The notes: a model not told the origin generated them from the letters alone. 64,000 nt of DNA from Blautia coccoides (GCF_034355335.1 NZ_CP136422.1:685001-749000); one strand, 5' to 3'. Shown: positions 26,971-37,380, counted from the stretch's first letter. Translations and numbers: made by a program.

Positions 26971-27588
26971 ATGAGTATGGAAAAGAATTCAGTATTAGAA
27001 GAACTGGAGAAGGAGTTCGAGCAATCCGTAAAGTCTGGAGATAATATAAATAAAACCAGGAAACGTTCTAAGATTACTAGTAATCAGGGGTTTTTGTTAT
27101 GGATTAAGCAAAGAAGAAAAGTTTTGTCGGGTGTTCTCATCTTGCTGGTTATTGCTTTCTCAGTATTGGCGGGCAGTCATTTTCTAAAAGGAAAGAATCC
27201 TAGTGAAATAAAAAATGGAATGCCTGCATTTCTTACAGAATCTGAAAAAGAAGATTGGAATAACAAGGAAGTGGACTTCAATGAAATATATATATACGTT
27301 AATACAAATCTGAACATAGAGGATGGAAACAAGATTCAACTACGTTTGGCTAATCCTCCGTATTGTGCATATCCTATCAAGATTTCCATTCAAGATGAGG
27401 CAAAAGGGGAAGTCTATTATACTTCTGGAATTTTAAAACCCGGAGAGAGCCTGGAGGAAGTGGAACTATCTAAAGTGCCAGAACAGTCGGGGAATTATCC
27501 AGTTACCATAGTATATACGTTTTATGACAGCAAGTCGAAAGATACAGTAGTAGGTGAGCATGCGGTAAGTGCAGAACTGATTAAGTAG
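26971..27588 (+). CDS. single-pass membrane protein, family A (first of three paralogues)
   Basis: About 205 residues; the ATG at 26971 follows GGTGGAAAGG. A cytoplasmic, charged N-terminus (about 50 residues) leads to one membrane segment (VLSGVLILLVIAFSVLAG) and an outer beta-rich domain with PGESLEEVELSK and YPVTIVYTFYD. The same pattern recurs in the products at 27608 and 39945. I know no named family for it. It may form a membrane-anchored scaffold or chaperone for the secreted subunits. Confidence 0.7.
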   Translation: MSMEKNSVLEELEKEFEQSVKSGDNINKTRKRSKITSNQGFLLWIKQRRKVLSGVLILLVIAFSVLAGSHFLKGKNPSEIKNGMPAFLTESEKEDWNNKEVDFNEIYIYVNTNLNIEDGNKIQLRLANPPYCAYPIKISIQDEAKGEVYYTSGILKPGESLEEVELSKVPEQSGNYPVTIVYTFYDSKSKDTVVGEHAVSAELIK

Positions 27589-27607
27589 AAAAGCAGGAGG
27601 GATAAAA

Positions 27608-28207
27608 ATGACATTAGAAGAAATAAATCAGGCTTATGAAGAGGAAATTCAAAAGATAGATGAGCCGGAAGTGCAGGAGTTAGAAAAGAAAAGCAAGAAA
27701 AAGTGGATATTCCTTGTGTTGGCTGTAGTAGTGTTAGGAGCTGGAGCCGCTGCGATGAATCATAAATATAACAGTTCTTCTTTGCCAGATGAGGAGGAAA
27801 TTGCAGCCGCAGAAGGGGAATTGATCCGTGAAATTCCGGAAGGGATGAAGGAAGGTGAGTATGGGGACTTGCTTCAGCAGCAGATAGAAGATTCTATGTT
27901 TACCATAAATGTGCGCTCTACACCGGTATTTACGAATGGAGTATCTAAAGGTGTAATTGATATTGTAAATAATCCAAGTAATAGTTTTCCATGCAAGGTC
28001 GTTCTTGAGTTGGATGATTCAGAGGAGGAAATATATCGCTGTGATGACCTGATTTATCCAGGGCAATATATCAGTGAGATTAAACTGACTAAAAGCCTTG
28101 AGAAGGGGGCATATCCTGCAACATTGACCTATTTTGTATACGACGAGGATGGGAAGGAAAGTATTGGGCTTATTAAGGCAGGAATTACAATTGCGATACA
28201 AAATTAG
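27608..28207 (+). CDS. single-pass membrane protein, family A (second paralogue)
   Basis: The 199-residue protein has an acidic cytoplasmic start, one membrane segment (WIFLVLAVVVLGAGAAAM, about residues 36-53) and an outer domain with VNNPSNSFPCKVVLEL, PGQYISEIKLTK and YPATLTYFVYD. It follows the first paralogue by 20 bases with an AGGAGGG ribosome site. Its 3' end overlaps the signal peptidase gene, implying coupled translation. Confidence 0.7.
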   Translation: MTLEEINQAYEEEIQKIDEPEVQELEKKSKKKWIFLVLAVVVLGAGAAAMNHKYNSSSLPDEEEIAAAEGELIREIPEGMKEGEYGDLLQQQIEDSMFTINVRSTPVFTNGVSKGVIDIVNNPSNSFPCKVVLELDDSEEEIYRCDDLIYPGQYISEIKLTKSLEKGAYPATLTYFVYDEDGKESIGLIKAGITIAIQN

Positions 28208-28745
28208 TAAGTCAGGAATAAAATGTTGGGTTGAACGATTGCTGTTTACAGTTTTGCAGATGCTGGTGTTGATATTTTCCATAATTATCATCAATGGTGC
28301 AGTTTGTGGATTTTCAGTGGTGCATGGTGAAAGTATGCAGCCAACTCTTTTGGAAGGAGATATTCTTCTGTGCATTAAGCTTTTTTATCAGCCAGCCAGA
28401 GGTGATATTGTAATCTGCCGAACAGGAAAAGGTTATGAAAATGAAATGGTAAAAAGGGTAATCGGAATGCCAGGAGATGAAATTTTCATAGATAGTAATA
28501 CGGGAATTTTGTATATCAACGGACACCCGTTGGAGGAACCCTACTGTAAGGAGAAGACATTCCAGATTGGTGATAATGTATATCCAGTGATTGTACCAAA
28601 AGAACAGTATTTTGTCCTAGGTGATAACCGGGAAGTATCTATGGATAGCCGTTACAGTGAAATAGGAACAATTGATTCAAAAAAGATAGACGGACATGTG
28701 GTATTTAGGGCTAGTTTGGTAAAAAAAGAAAAATACAATGAGTGA
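28191..28745 (+). CDS. type I signal peptidase dedicated to the surface operon
   Basis: About 184 residues from a TTG at 28191 that has AAGGCAGGA 7 bases upstream; upstream in-frame starts lack a ribosome site. One N-terminal membrane segment (LFTVLQMLVLIFSIIII) is followed by the catalytic Ser48 in HGESMQPTL and Lys88 in MVKRVIGMPGDE, then the conserved VLGDNREVSMDSR. It cleaves signal peptides outside the membrane. Being inside an operon of secreted proteins, it probably serves them, as operon-borne SipA-like peptidases do in pilus islands. Confidence 0.9.
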   Translation: MRYKISKSGIKCWVERLLFTVLQMLVLIFSIIIINGAVCGFSVVHGESMQPTLLEGDILLCIKLFYQPARGDIVICRTGKGYENEMVKRVIGMPGDEIFIDSNTGILYINGHPLEEPYCKEKTFQIGDNVYPVIVPKEQYFVLGDNREVSMDSRYSEIGTIDSKKIDGHVVFRASLVKKEKYNE

Positions 28746-28756
28746 GGAAATTTGAA

Positions 28757-31519
28757 ATGGAGTCAAAAGATAAAACGAGTTTTAAGATAAAATTCAGGGA
28801 TTGGATCAGTGAACATAAAGTTAGTCTGATGGCTTTTTTTGGCGTAAGCACCGTATTGCTCATAATTGCGATGGCCAGGGGATATGCGCCATTTGGTGAC
28901 AGTTCCTTACTCATGAATGATGCTATCCACCAGTACTATCCTTTGTTTGGACAGTATCGTGACAGGATTTTAAACGGAGATGGAATATTTTATTCTGCGG
29001 GAGGAGGGCTTGGGTTTAATTTTTATGCATTGTGGACTTATTATCTTTCCTCGCCTTTGAATCTGCTGATTTTGCTATTTCCATCTGGAGAGATGGATGC
29101 TGCTATGGATATGCTTATTATGCTGAAAACTGCACTTGCAGCTGGAACTTTCGCGTACTATTTGGAGTGGAAAGTTGCCAAGAGAAGAGTAAGTATTCTG
29201 CCGTTTGCCTTTGGATATGCACTGTCAACATTCATGATTGGCTATGGATATAACATTATGTGGCTGGACAGCATCATGCTGCTTCCTATTTTACTGATGG
29301 GGCTTGAGAAATTGATCCAACAAGGAAAATGGAAACTCTATACACTGGCTCTTGCATTGTCCTTATGGTGTAGCTTTTATATTGGTTTCATGGTCTGTTT
29401 ATTTGCCGTTATTTGGTTTTTATTTCAAACGCATTCTTCTTACCTGGCATTCTTAAAACGAGGAATACAGTTTGCTGGAGCATCGCTCTTAGGAGCAGGA
29501 CTGGCGTGTGTAGTGCTCCTGCCAGCGTATATGGGGATTGTCAAGACTACAGGCAGTTCATCCTTCCCGGACTTTGAGTGGATGGCAAAATTTTCTGAGA
29601 TATTTGCTGGCAAGGAAGGTGGCATCTTTGCGTTTTCGGACCCGTTATCCATAAACAACCAAGCAGCATATCCAGCCAACCTTTATTGTGGAACTTTTGT
29701 TATCGGACTGGTTTTTTTATATTTTTTATTAAAAGATATTGCACCCATCCAAAAAATAAAAGCGGCATGGCTGATAATCTTCCTGGTGATTAGTCTGAAT
29801 AACCAAGGATTGAACTATATTTGGCATGGTTTCCATTATCAGGTGGGAATTCCTAATCGGTTTGTCTTTTTGCTTCATTTCTTCTTGCTTCTTTTGGCAT
29901 GTCAGGCATTTCAGCGGCTAAAGGATTGCAGGAGGTGGCAATTGGTTTGTGTAGGCGCCGGTATGCTTCTGATTTACAGCACCCTCTATTTTTTACAGAA
30001 TGATAATGTGACTACACAAATGCTTATTTCTACATTATCAGCGGTTATAATTTACTCTTGTTTTTGGATGCTTTATCGGAAGGAAGAGGGAAAGCTGTGG
30101 AGGAATCTTTTATTGTTTTCCATGTGTTTAGAAATAAGCACCAGCGCATATTACGGATATGTAAAGCAGGGAGGCGTCATCTCAGATGATTTTTACCGTA
30201 GCAAAGAGGCCATTCAAGAAGCAGCGGATAAACTGCCAAATGACCAGTATCGTGCAGAATTGTCTAATCCTACGGTGAAAAATGAAGGAGCGGCATATAA
30301 TCTTCGAGGCTGTGGCATATTTAGCTCTACGACCAATATTAATACCATTGCGTTGCTAAAATCAATTGGATTTTCTGCCAGCAGTAATTCTTATTCTCCT
30401 GCGGGCGGGACACCGGTTTTAAATACACTTTTTGGAATTAAAAACTATTTGATAATACAAAACGATGCCAATCGTCTGGATCATAGTTACAACGAGACTG
30501 ATGAAGGAGAAGAAGTTAAAGTATATGAAAACAAAAAAGTGCTGCCTATTGGATATTTATGCGAAAAAGGAGTAAATGACTGGTCATCTTTAACTAAGGA
30601 TTTTTTCCAAAACCAAATGGAACTAATTCAGTTAATGACTGGTAAAGAATACCGAATATTCACAGAACAAAAATTTGCGTTAAAGGAAGTAAATGATATC
30701 GAGGTAAAATCACTTGACGAAAAACAACAATTCAGTTATCTCTCGCCAGAAGGAATTAGAAATGATCATGTTGTATTTGAGGCTGTGGCCGAAGAGGACG
30801 AAGACTTATATATCAGACTGCAAGCTGCTTATTCAAACAAGATTACAGTTATGGTCAATGAAGTGGCAATTGCCTATAAAGACCTAAGTTCTTCTTTTTA
30901 TCATGTGGGAAATGTAAATAAGGGTGACCGGGTTACTATTCAAGTCGGTATGCAGGAGGATTGTCCTACGTACGGGAAAATCAGCATGTCTATGTATGCG
31001 TTTGATCAGGAGGAAATGGACCGCGCGTATGAGGATTTATCGTCTGGCAGCATGGATGTCACGGAATGGAAGGAAGGATATATTGCGGGCAGAGTAAAAG
31101 CCAACAATGGGAGGAATGTGCTTTTTACAACAGTTCCGTATGATAAAGGCTGGTCTGTGTATGTTGATGGTAAAAAGCAAAAGACGGAAACCGTGCAAGG
31201 GGGATTTCTAAAGATAGATTTAGAGGATGGAGAACATAAAATTATTTTTAAATACGCAGTTCCCGGTCTGAAGATTGGATTTGCAGTAAGTTTGGTAAGC
31301 TTGGCAATATTACTGATTTTTGTATCTAATGCAAAAAAAGGATGGATTGCAGCAAGAGAGGAAAGGAAGGGCGAGCGCAATGCGGAACAAAAAGAATCTA
31401 TTCTCGGAAATGAAGATATTCCGGAAAAGGCTGCTTCGACTGGCAGCATTGATGCTTGCAGTTATGTTGGTCAGCAGGTGTCTGATACAAGTGAATACAA
31501 GCCAGATACAGTGGATTGA
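28757..31519 (+). CDS. YfhO-family multi-pass membrane protein
   Basis: About 920 residues (ATG 28757; GTG 28742 is also possible). Roughly a dozen membrane segments are followed by an outer region and a C-terminal membrane helix. The conserved start of the family is visible (GDSSLLMNDAIHQYYPLFG, then GGGLGFNFYALWTYYLSSP). YfhO proteins are GT-C-like and help glycosylate cell-wall polymers such as lipoteichoic acid. In this operon it likely adds sugars to the exported proteins or envelope polymer, together with the GtrA/GT2/GT39-like genes downstream. Confidence 0.85.
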   Translation: MESKDKTSFKIKFRDWISEHKVSLMAFFGVSTVLLIIAMARGYAPFGDSSLLMNDAIHQYYPLFGQYRDRILNGDGIFYSAGGGLGFNFYALWTYYLSSPLNLLILLFPSGEMDAAMDMLIMLKTALAAGTFAYYLEWKVAKRRVSILPFAFGYALSTFMIGYGYNIMWLDSIMLLPILLMGLEKLIQQGKWKLYTLALALSLWCSFYIGFMVCLFAVIWFLFQTHSSYLAFLKRGIQFAGASLLGAGLACVVLLPAYMGIVKTTGSSSFPDFEWMAKFSEIFAGKEGGIFAFSDPLSINNQAAYPANLYCGTFVIGLVFLYFLLKDIAPIQKIKAAWLIIFLVISLNNQGLNYIWHGFHYQVGIPNRFVFLLHFFLLLLACQAFQRLKDCRRWQLVCVGAGMLLIYSTLYFLQNDNVTTQMLISTLSAVIIYSCFWMLYRKEEGKLWRNLLLFSMCLEISTSAYYGYVKQGGVISDDFYRSKEAIQEAADKLPNDQYRAELSNPTVKNEGAAYNLRGCGIFSSTTNINTIALLKSIGFSASSNSYSPAGGTPVLNTLFGIKNYLIIQNDANRLDHSYNETDEGEEVKVYENKKVLPIGYLCEKGVNDWSSLTKDFFQNQMELIQLMTGKEYRIFTEQKFALKEVNDIEVKSLDEKQQFSYLSPEGIRNDHVVFEAVAEEDEDLYIRLQAAYSNKITVMVNEVAIAYKDLSSSFYHVGNVNKGDRVTIQVGMQEDCPTYGKISMSMYAFDQEEMDRAYEDLSSGSMDVTEWKEGYIAGRVKANNGRNVLFTTVPYDKGWSVYVDGKKQKTETVQGGFLKIDLEDGEHKIIFKYAVPGLKIGFAVSLVSLAILLIFVSNAKKGWIAAREERKGERNAEQKESILGNEDIPEKAASTGSIDACSYVGQQVSDTSEYKPDTVD

Positions 31520-33518
31520 TGGAAATTACACGGATGTTACTCTGGATCAGTCAGGTAGCTTGATTCTTGTAGTAGATGCAAAAACGAACCTTGCCGGTGC
31601 GCTTAATCTGGAAGGCGAAGTTGTAATTCCAATAGAGAACAACATCTTTGATCCTTGGGATGGGGGTCTTATTACTGGGCTTAGACAGGAAGGGGGACTA
31701 TTTTGGGTTATTAAAAAAAATAAGGTAGGAATCGTAAATCGGAAGAATGAAACGGTAATTCCACAGGAGTATGGATATTTGAAGCGGGCCCAGGAAGATC
31801 AGTTTATCGCTGGGACAGGACAAATATCAAATGTAGTTATGGACGGCGGTTCTTACACGCATAAATCGTATGGTGTGATTTCGGAATCGGGAGAGACTGT
31901 GATTCCCTTGGACTATGATTCCGTCAAATTGCAGGATGATGGGAAATATGTTGCTGTAGCTGAGGAAAATACAAGGCTGATTACCCGTACTTTTTTTGCT
32001 AATGGGAATTTAGATAAGGAAGAAATAGAAGAAAAGACATCAGAAGAGTTGCCAGCAGAAGAGGAAGAACCCTCGGAGGAGATAAGTGAAAAATCAAATT
32101 CGGATGTGCCTGAAGTACCAGTGTCAGTCAAACAGGATGAGCAGGAACCACAGATACCAGATGATGCTCCGGCTAGAGAAGACAGCGGGATTGAAGATTA
32201 CGAAGGCCCAGGAGGCAGTTATGAAGTTGTCAATTTTTATGAAGTCGGGGATAACACAAAACTGCATTTGGAAGGTGATGTCTGTACCTTGGAAGATGAG
32301 CAGGGAAATGTACTGACTACTTTTGAAGGCAGTCGTGTACAGGCAAACATGCCCAAATTTGCAAAACAGGCGAAGCTGGTCATAGATCAGGGTGAGAAAT
32401 TTTTCCGTATTTATAATGCCGGAACAGGTTCCATCCTCTGCGATGTATCCAAAGAATCAGAGTGTATTTTGACAGACAGTCTGATTGCATATGAACATGC
32501 AGGTTCTGAATACATAGTTAAAAATTTTCATAACACGGAAATATTTCGTGTGAAGAAAGGAGATAAAGATAAGTTTCTTAATTCACCCAATGAGCGGGCA
32601 AGGTTTGTTTTTCAAGATTCCTATTTTGTCTATCAGGCGGATGATGGAAGAACATTGATCACAAACACAGGTGTAGTGGTTTCGCAGGGGCTCACAAGTA
32701 TCTCATTCAACGATGAGAATAATAACAAAGAGAGTGCTGAGGAAAAGATTTTTATCTGTGAAAAGGATGGAAAATATGGTGCTTTCAATGCAGCTGGAGA
32801 TAAGATTTTAGATTTTCTGTACGAGAATATTGAATTTTTTAATGGTCATGTTAGCGCGCTTCGTGTCACTGAAAGCCGGAATCATGTAGGAATTGTTGAT
32901 TATAGAGGTCAGGTAATAATTCCTTTGGAGTATGAGAGCGTTGGTTACGGAAGTCATATAGAGGAAGTGGACAGTAGTTCAATTGTTGAATATGAACTGC
33001 TGAACAGCAACACAAGCAAATATTATGGAAAAACAGGAGATAACATTTACTATCTGGACAATGAGGGAAATATTGCTGAGGAAGTACACTATGTAAGGAT
33101 AGAGGAACGAGGGAAGGATTTAAATGACTACATAGCGATAGGCAGGTCTGCGGAATCTCCCCGGGAATACAGGACAACAGGTAATCTCTTAATTATGGAC
33201 AACACTTATTCTGGCAGTTGGCAATTTGGTAGAAGTGTTATTTACACAAATGTGGAAAAGAATAAGATGCAGTTCCTGTTTGTGGATCAGACAAATGAGA
33301 AAATTGGAGTTTATGAATATTACTTCGGAAAATTCACATTAATGGGATTCCAACATATTTTTTGGTATGTCTGGATGGTAAGCAGTCGCATTTTTATGCT
33401 CCTTTTAGCTGGTATCTTAATCAGCATACTTCCGTATGAAAGAATTTCGGACTGGTTTTATTTTTGGAGGCTGGATGCCATAAAGAAAAGAAAAAAGAAA
33501 GGAAATCAAAATGGATGA
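31380..33518 (+). CDS. membrane-anchored WG-repeat protein
   Basis: About 712 residues; the ATG at 31380 follows AGGAAGGGCG and overlaps the YfhO gene by 140 bases. An N-terminal membrane segment (LLRLAALMLAVMLVS) is followed by WG-type beta repeats (GGLFWVIKKNKVGIVNRK, GYKYGAF-like units, VIPLEYESV, VIPLDYDSV). An acidic Glu/Pro insert lies at about 215-290, and a C-terminal membrane helix and basic tail close the protein. WG repeats are thought to form propeller-like binding platforms. It would present a large outer domain held at both ends in the membrane. Confidence 0.75.
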   Translation: MRNKKNLFSEMKIFRKRLLRLAALMLAVMLVSRCLIQVNTSQIQWIDGNYTDVTLDQSGSLILVVDAKTNLAGALNLEGEVVIPIENNIFDPWDGGLITGLRQEGGLFWVIKKNKVGIVNRKNETVIPQEYGYLKRAQEDQFIAGTGQISNVVMDGGSYTHKSYGVISESGETVIPLDYDSVKLQDDGKYVAVAEENTRLITRTFFANGNLDKEEIEEKTSEELPAEEEEPSEEISEKSNSDVPEVPVSVKQDEQEPQIPDDAPAREDSGIEDYEGPGGSYEVVNFYEVGDNTKLHLEGDVCTLEDEQGNVLTTFEGSRVQANMPKFAKQAKLVIDQGEKFFRIYNAGTGSILCDVSKESECILTDSLIAYEHAGSEYIVKNFHNTEIFRVKKGDKDKFLNSPNERARFVFQDSYFVYQADDGRTLITNTGVVVSQGLTSISFNDENNNKESAEEKIFICEKDGKYGAFNAAGDKILDFLYENIEFFNGHVSALRVTESRNHVGIVDYRGQVIIPLEYESVGYGSHIEEVDSSSIVEYELLNSNTSKYYGKTGDNIYYLDNEGNIAEEVHYVRIEERGKDLNDYIAIGRSAESPREYRTTGNLLIMDNTYSGSWQFGRSVIYTNVEKNKMQFLFVDQTNEKIGVYEYYFGKFTLMGFQHIFWYVWMVSSRIFMLLLAGILISILPYERISDWFYFWRLDAIKKRKKKGNQNG

Positions 33519-34300
33519 AAAGAAGAAGGAATGTTTTATTAAATTTCATTTTGATTCTTTTATTGATAATTGCCGCATGTACAGGCTACCAAATATTCGA
33601 CAGTCACCAAAAGTACCAGGATGGTGAAAATTATTATGAAAAATTAAAAGAAGATGTGGCAGTTGTAAAACATGAAGTAATTAATGAAAAGGATGAAATA
33701 GTTAGCTATATAAAAAAAAATAGGCAGAAGGCTCCGCTGGATTTAAATTTTGGTGGCCTAAAGCGGAGGCTGGGAGAGAATGTGCGGGGATGGTTATATG
33801 TGGAAGCAGTAGATATCAGCTATCCAATTATGCAGGGGAATGATAATCAATATTACCTACATAGAAATGCAGAAGGAAGTTATGAATATGCCGGTTCGGT
33901 TTTTCTGGATTCTCAGAATTCACCGGACTTTACGGATAGAAACAGTATTATTTTCGGACATAATATGGCGGATGGAAGTATGTTTGGAAAACTTAAAAGG
34001 TTTAGTCTCGATGGAGCGATAGAAACAAGCCCTTATATATGGGTGTTGACAGAAAAGGCTGACTATTGCTATCAGATTATATCTGCACAGACAGCAACGG
34101 TGAGCAGTGAGTGTTACACCTTGTTTTCTGGTAATGATAATGGATTCGTGGATTTTTTGGAACGCATGAGTTTGAATTCAGGAATTGCCACTGGACAATG
34201 GGAATTCAATAATCAGGACAAGCTTTTAACTCTGTCTACCTGTAATGGGGATGGAAATGAGGATAGTCGCTATGTGGTGCAGGCGGTAAGGATTCAATAA
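33515..34300 (+). CDS. class B sortase
   Basis: 261 residues; the ATG at 33515 overlaps the preceding TGA (ATGA). One N-terminal membrane helix leads to the sortase beta barrel with catalytic His149 (IIFGHNM), Cys243 (LSTC) and Arg252 (DSRYVV). The long region between strands and the TLSTCNG context are typical of class B. It probably links the AKTGD-bearing protein of this operon to the wall. It differs from the class C sortases of the second pilus locus (51742 and 52572). Confidence 0.92.
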   Translation: MKRRRNVLLNFILILLLIIAACTGYQIFDSHQKYQDGENYYEKLKEDVAVVKHEVINEKDEIVSYIKKNRQKAPLDLNFGGLKRRLGENVRGWLYVEAVDISYPIMQGNDNQYYLHRNAEGSYEYAGSVFLDSQNSPDFTDRNSIIFGHNMADGSMFGKLKRFSLDGAIETSPYIWVLTEKADYCYQIISAQTATVSSECYTLFSGNDNGFVDFLERMSLNSGIATGQWEFNNQDKLLTLSTCNGDGNEDSRYVVQAVRIQ

Positions 34301-34334
34301 AAATTAAGAAAGAATAAGAAAGGAGATATATATC

Positions 34335-35408
34335 ATGAAAAAGGTGAATTTTGCAGAAGAGAGGCGTGGATATGACAAAACGCAAGTGGAAAAATATGTA
34401 TCTATGCTTCAGTCTGCTGTGGAGGAATTAGAAAAGGAAGCCGAAAGAAAATTAGAGGAATTTACGGAAACACAGAAAGAGCTGGAACAGGCAACAACAG
34501 AAATCAAAAGCTTAAAGCAGGAAATTTTCCTTAGAAATCAACAGATTGATGAAATGAAGGAAATGAATGTAGCCAGGCTTAGTGAGTTGAGCGGTGAAAT
34601 TTCAGAGAAGGATCAAGAAGTGTCAAACCTGAAGAAAACGATCACTAGTCTTCAGACAACTATAAAAGAACTTCAGAAACAGATAAATGTAAAAGAAGAA
34701 CGAATCATTATGTTATCAGAGGAACTGGAAAGGAGCAGAGGCGATGTATCTAAAGGGGCGGGTATACCAGCAGATTCTTCAGTTGCAGGAGAGGAGATCA
34801 ATATTGCTGCATTACTTTCTCAATTAGAGGAAATTACCCGTGAGAGAGATTCACTGAAAGAGGAAATACAGAACAGTAAGGATGCATTCGGAAGTGAAAA
34901 AACATCTGCCAAAGGAATGGAAGAACTATTTCGGCAAGCCAAGGAGACAGCAGATGCCTATGTAAAGAGTATAAAGAGCCAGGTTCAGGCAGAAAGGGAG
35001 AGTATCCAAAAAGAAAATGAAAAGATGATCAATGATGCCAGAGAAGAAGCTGAGAGGATTATAGAAGAAGCACGTTCTGTAAAACAGATGGAATTGGATG
35101 AGAAATTATCTCAGCTGTCAAAACTGGAGGAAGAGAAGAAATCAGAAGTAAGTGAATTGATTCAAAATGCTAAAGATGAACTGGAAAGTGCGCAGATCGA
35201 AGCGGAAGGAATCCGTGTCCAAGCGAAACAGGTACTGGAGCAGGCAGAAAAACGGCGTGAAAAAATACTGATGAGGGCTCGTGAAAAAGCAGAACAGGTG
35301 TCCGGCCCAGTGAGAGAAGATTGCGATAAGTTGAAAAAGGAAATGGCTGAAGCGGCGGACAGATTTGCGGAGTTTTTCAAAAAGCTCAACGTAACAGATG
35401 AAGAGTAA
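34335..35408 (+). CDS. DivIVA-like coiled-coil protein
   Basis: The 357-residue protein opens with VNFAEERRGYDKTQVEKYVS, the N-terminal DivIVA membrane-curvature motif (Arg-Gly-Tyr then a heptad helix). Almost the entire rest is coiled coil rich in Glu, Lys and Gln. DivIVA proteins mark cell poles or septa from the inside. In this operon it may place the surface machine at a particular site on the cell. An AGGAG ribosome site precedes the ATG. Confidence 0.8.
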   Translation: MKKVNFAEERRGYDKTQVEKYVSMLQSAVEELEKEAERKLEEFTETQKELEQATTEIKSLKQEIFLRNQQIDEMKEMNVARLSELSGEISEKDQEVSNLKKTITSLQTTIKELQKQINVKEERIIMLSEELERSRGDVSKGAGIPADSSVAGEEINIAALLSQLEEITRERDSLKEEIQNSKDAFGSEKTSAKGMEELFRQAKETADAYVKSIKSQVQAERESIQKENEKMINDAREEAERIIEEARSVKQMELDEKLSQLSKLEEEKKSEVSELIQNAKDELESAQIEAEGIRVQAKQVLEQAEKRREKILMRAREKAEQVSGPVREDCDKLKKEMAEAADRFAEFFKKLNVTDEE

Positions 35409-35432
35409 ATAAGATACCAGGAGGAAGACAAG

Positions 35433-36965
35433 TTGCGGAAGGTAGTGATAATAGGGGCGGGACCGGCAGGACTGACGGCAGCGTATGAACTATTGAAGCA
35501 GTCCAAGGAGGAATTTGAGGTTACTGTTCTGGAGGAATCCAGATGGATCGGTGGAATCTCCAGGACCGTAGAGTATCAGGGAAACCGAATGGACATTGGT
35601 GGACACCGTTTTTTTTCTAAGGATGAGCGGATAATGGAGTGGTGGAAGGAAATCCTGCCCTTGCAAGGGTCGCCTTCCTATGACGACAGCATACTTCATA
35701 GGGAAAGACCGCTTGCGGAAGGCGGGCCGAATCCAGAAAGGGATGATCGAGTGATGCTGGTAAGGCAGCGGGTATCCCGAATTTATTATAATAAGAAATT
35801 TTTTGATTACCCTATATCCATGAAACCAGAAACATTTATAAACATGGGTCTTGTCCAGACTCTAAAAGCTGGCATGAGCTATCTTCTCTCCTGTGTACAT
35901 AAATTACCTGAAGAATCTCTGGAGAACTTTTATATTAACCGTTTTGGAAAGGTATTATATTCTATGTTCTTTGAGGGATATACAGAGAAGGTGTGGGGAC
36001 GGCATCCGAAAGAAATCTCAGCTGATTGGGGGGCGCAAAGAGTAAAAGGGCTTTCCATTCTTGCGTTAATCCAAAACATGTTCTCGTCCGGTGAGAAGGA
36101 AACATCACTGATCGAGGAATTCTGGTATCCAAAATATGGACCCGGTCAATTATGGGAGTGTGTTGCGGATAAGATTGAACAGATGGGCGGTAAAATTATA
36201 AAAGGTGCAAAAGTAAAAGAGGTGTCTCTGACCGGGGATAGAGTGGTAAGCGTTTCCTATTTTCTGGGGGAAAAGTCAATAATAGCAGACACAGATTTTC
36301 TGCTTTCATCTATGTCATTAAAAGATTTGGTAGGATGCATGGGAGAAGCAATTCCCCGATGTATTAGGGCGATTGCCCAAGGCCTGCCTTACCGTGATTT
36401 CGTAACAGTGGGGCTTTTGGTAGATAAATTGTCCCTAAAAAATGAGACAAAGATAAAGACACTAAATAATATTGTTCCAGATTGTTGGATTTATGTTCAG
36501 GACGTAGGTGTAAAAATGGGCAGGATACAGATCTTTAACAACTGGTCGCCTTATCTGTTAGAAGATGTGGAACATAACGTGTGGATTGGGCTGGAGTATT
36601 TCTGTACTGAGGGGGATGCTTTCTGGGAAATGGAGGAGGAAGCCTGCGTTAATTTTGCTATTGATGAGTTGATTTCCATAGGGCTTATCTCAGGTTGGGA
36701 AGATGTAAAGAAAACCCACCGGGAGCGTGTGAAAAAGGCATATCCTGCTTACTTTGACACGTATAACCAGATTGAAAAAGTGATTGAGAGTATGGATTCC
36801 TGCAGGAATCTGTATTGTATCGGAAGAAACGGGCAGCACAGATACAATAACATGGATCACTCCATGGCAACTGCTTTTGCGGCAGTGAATCATATTCTGA
36901 ATGGAGGAAATAAATCAGCAATTTGGAATATCAATACTGAAAAATCATACCATGAGAAAAATTAA
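35433..36965 (+). CDS. FAD-dependent oxidoreductase of the UDP-galactopyranose mutase/amine oxidase type
   Basis: 510 residues from TTG 35433 with AGGAGGAAG upstream. The N-terminus has the dinucleotide-binding [14 protein letters not shown], then [12 protein letters not shown] and [11 protein letters not shown], and a late FAD-contact region ([16 protein letters not shown]). Such flavoproteins are commonly encoded next to GtrA and GT2 genes and modify lipid-linked or nucleotide sugars. The exact substrate is unknown. It begins the glycosylation part of the operon. Confidence 0.82.
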   Translation: MRKVVIIGAGPAGLTAAYELLKQSKEEFEVTVLEESRWIGGISRTVEYQGNRMDIGGHRFFSKDERIMEWWKEILPLQGSPSYDDSILHRERPLAEGGPNPERDDRVMLVRQRVSRIYYNKKFFDYPISMKPETFINMGLVQTLKAGMSYLLSCVHKLPEESLENFYINRFGKVLYSMFFEGYTEKVWGRHPKEISADWGAQRVKGLSILALIQNMFSSGEKETSLIEEFWYPKYGPGQLWECVADKIEQMGGKIIKGAKVKEVSLTGDRVVSVSYFLGEKSIIADTDFLLSSMSLKDLVGCMGEAIPRCIRAIAQGLPYRDFVTVGLLVDKLSLKNETKIKTLNNIVPDCWIYVQDVGVKMGRIQIFNNWSPYLLEDVEHNVWIGLEYFCTEGDAFWEMEEEACVNFAIDELISIGLISGWEDVKKTHRERVKKAYPAYFDTYNQIEKVIESMDSCRNLYCIGRNGQHRYNNMDHSMATAFAAVNHILNGGNKSAIWNINTEKSYHEKN

Positions 36966-36975
36966 GAGGTAAGAA

Positions 36976-37380
36976 ATGAAACAGATAATTATACAAATGT
37001 TTAAGTTTGGAGTGGTAGGGGGGATTTGTTTCGCCGTAGATTACGGGTTGCTTGCTTTAGCCACAGAACTTCTGGGTATGCATTACCTCGTTTCGGGGAT
37101 TTTGTCATTCACAGTGTCTGTGACAGTCAACTATCTGTTAAGCAGAAAATTTGTTTTTGCCATGGGGCAAATGGAAGCCAGAAAAGAATTTGCTTTGTTT
37201 GTAATATTAAGTATTATCGGTCTGGGTATCAATGAAGTTTGCATGGCAGGATTTGTAGAATTGGCAGGTCTCCATTATCTGATTTCAAAATTTATCGCTA
37301 CAGCAGTAGTGATGGTATATAACTTCATCAGCCGTAAATTGCTGATGGAGCAAAGAGAAGGGAATACAGCCCATGTATGA
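36976..37380 (+). CDS. GtrA-family membrane protein
   Basis: 134 residues with four membrane helices and the GtrA pattern (FGVVGGICFAVDYGLL, then SVTVNYLLSRKFVF and VYNFISRKLL). GtrA proteins are thought to flip polyprenyl-phosphate-linked sugars across the membrane, paired with a GT2 enzyme such as the one at 38963. The downstream gene overlaps its end by 8 bases. Confidence 0.88.
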   Translation: MKQIIIQMFKFGVVGGICFAVDYGLLALATELLGMHYLVSGILSFTVSVTVNYLLSRKFVFAMGQMEARKEFALFVILSIIGLGINEVCMAGFVELAGLHYLISKFIATAVVMVYNFISRKLLMEQREGNTAHV

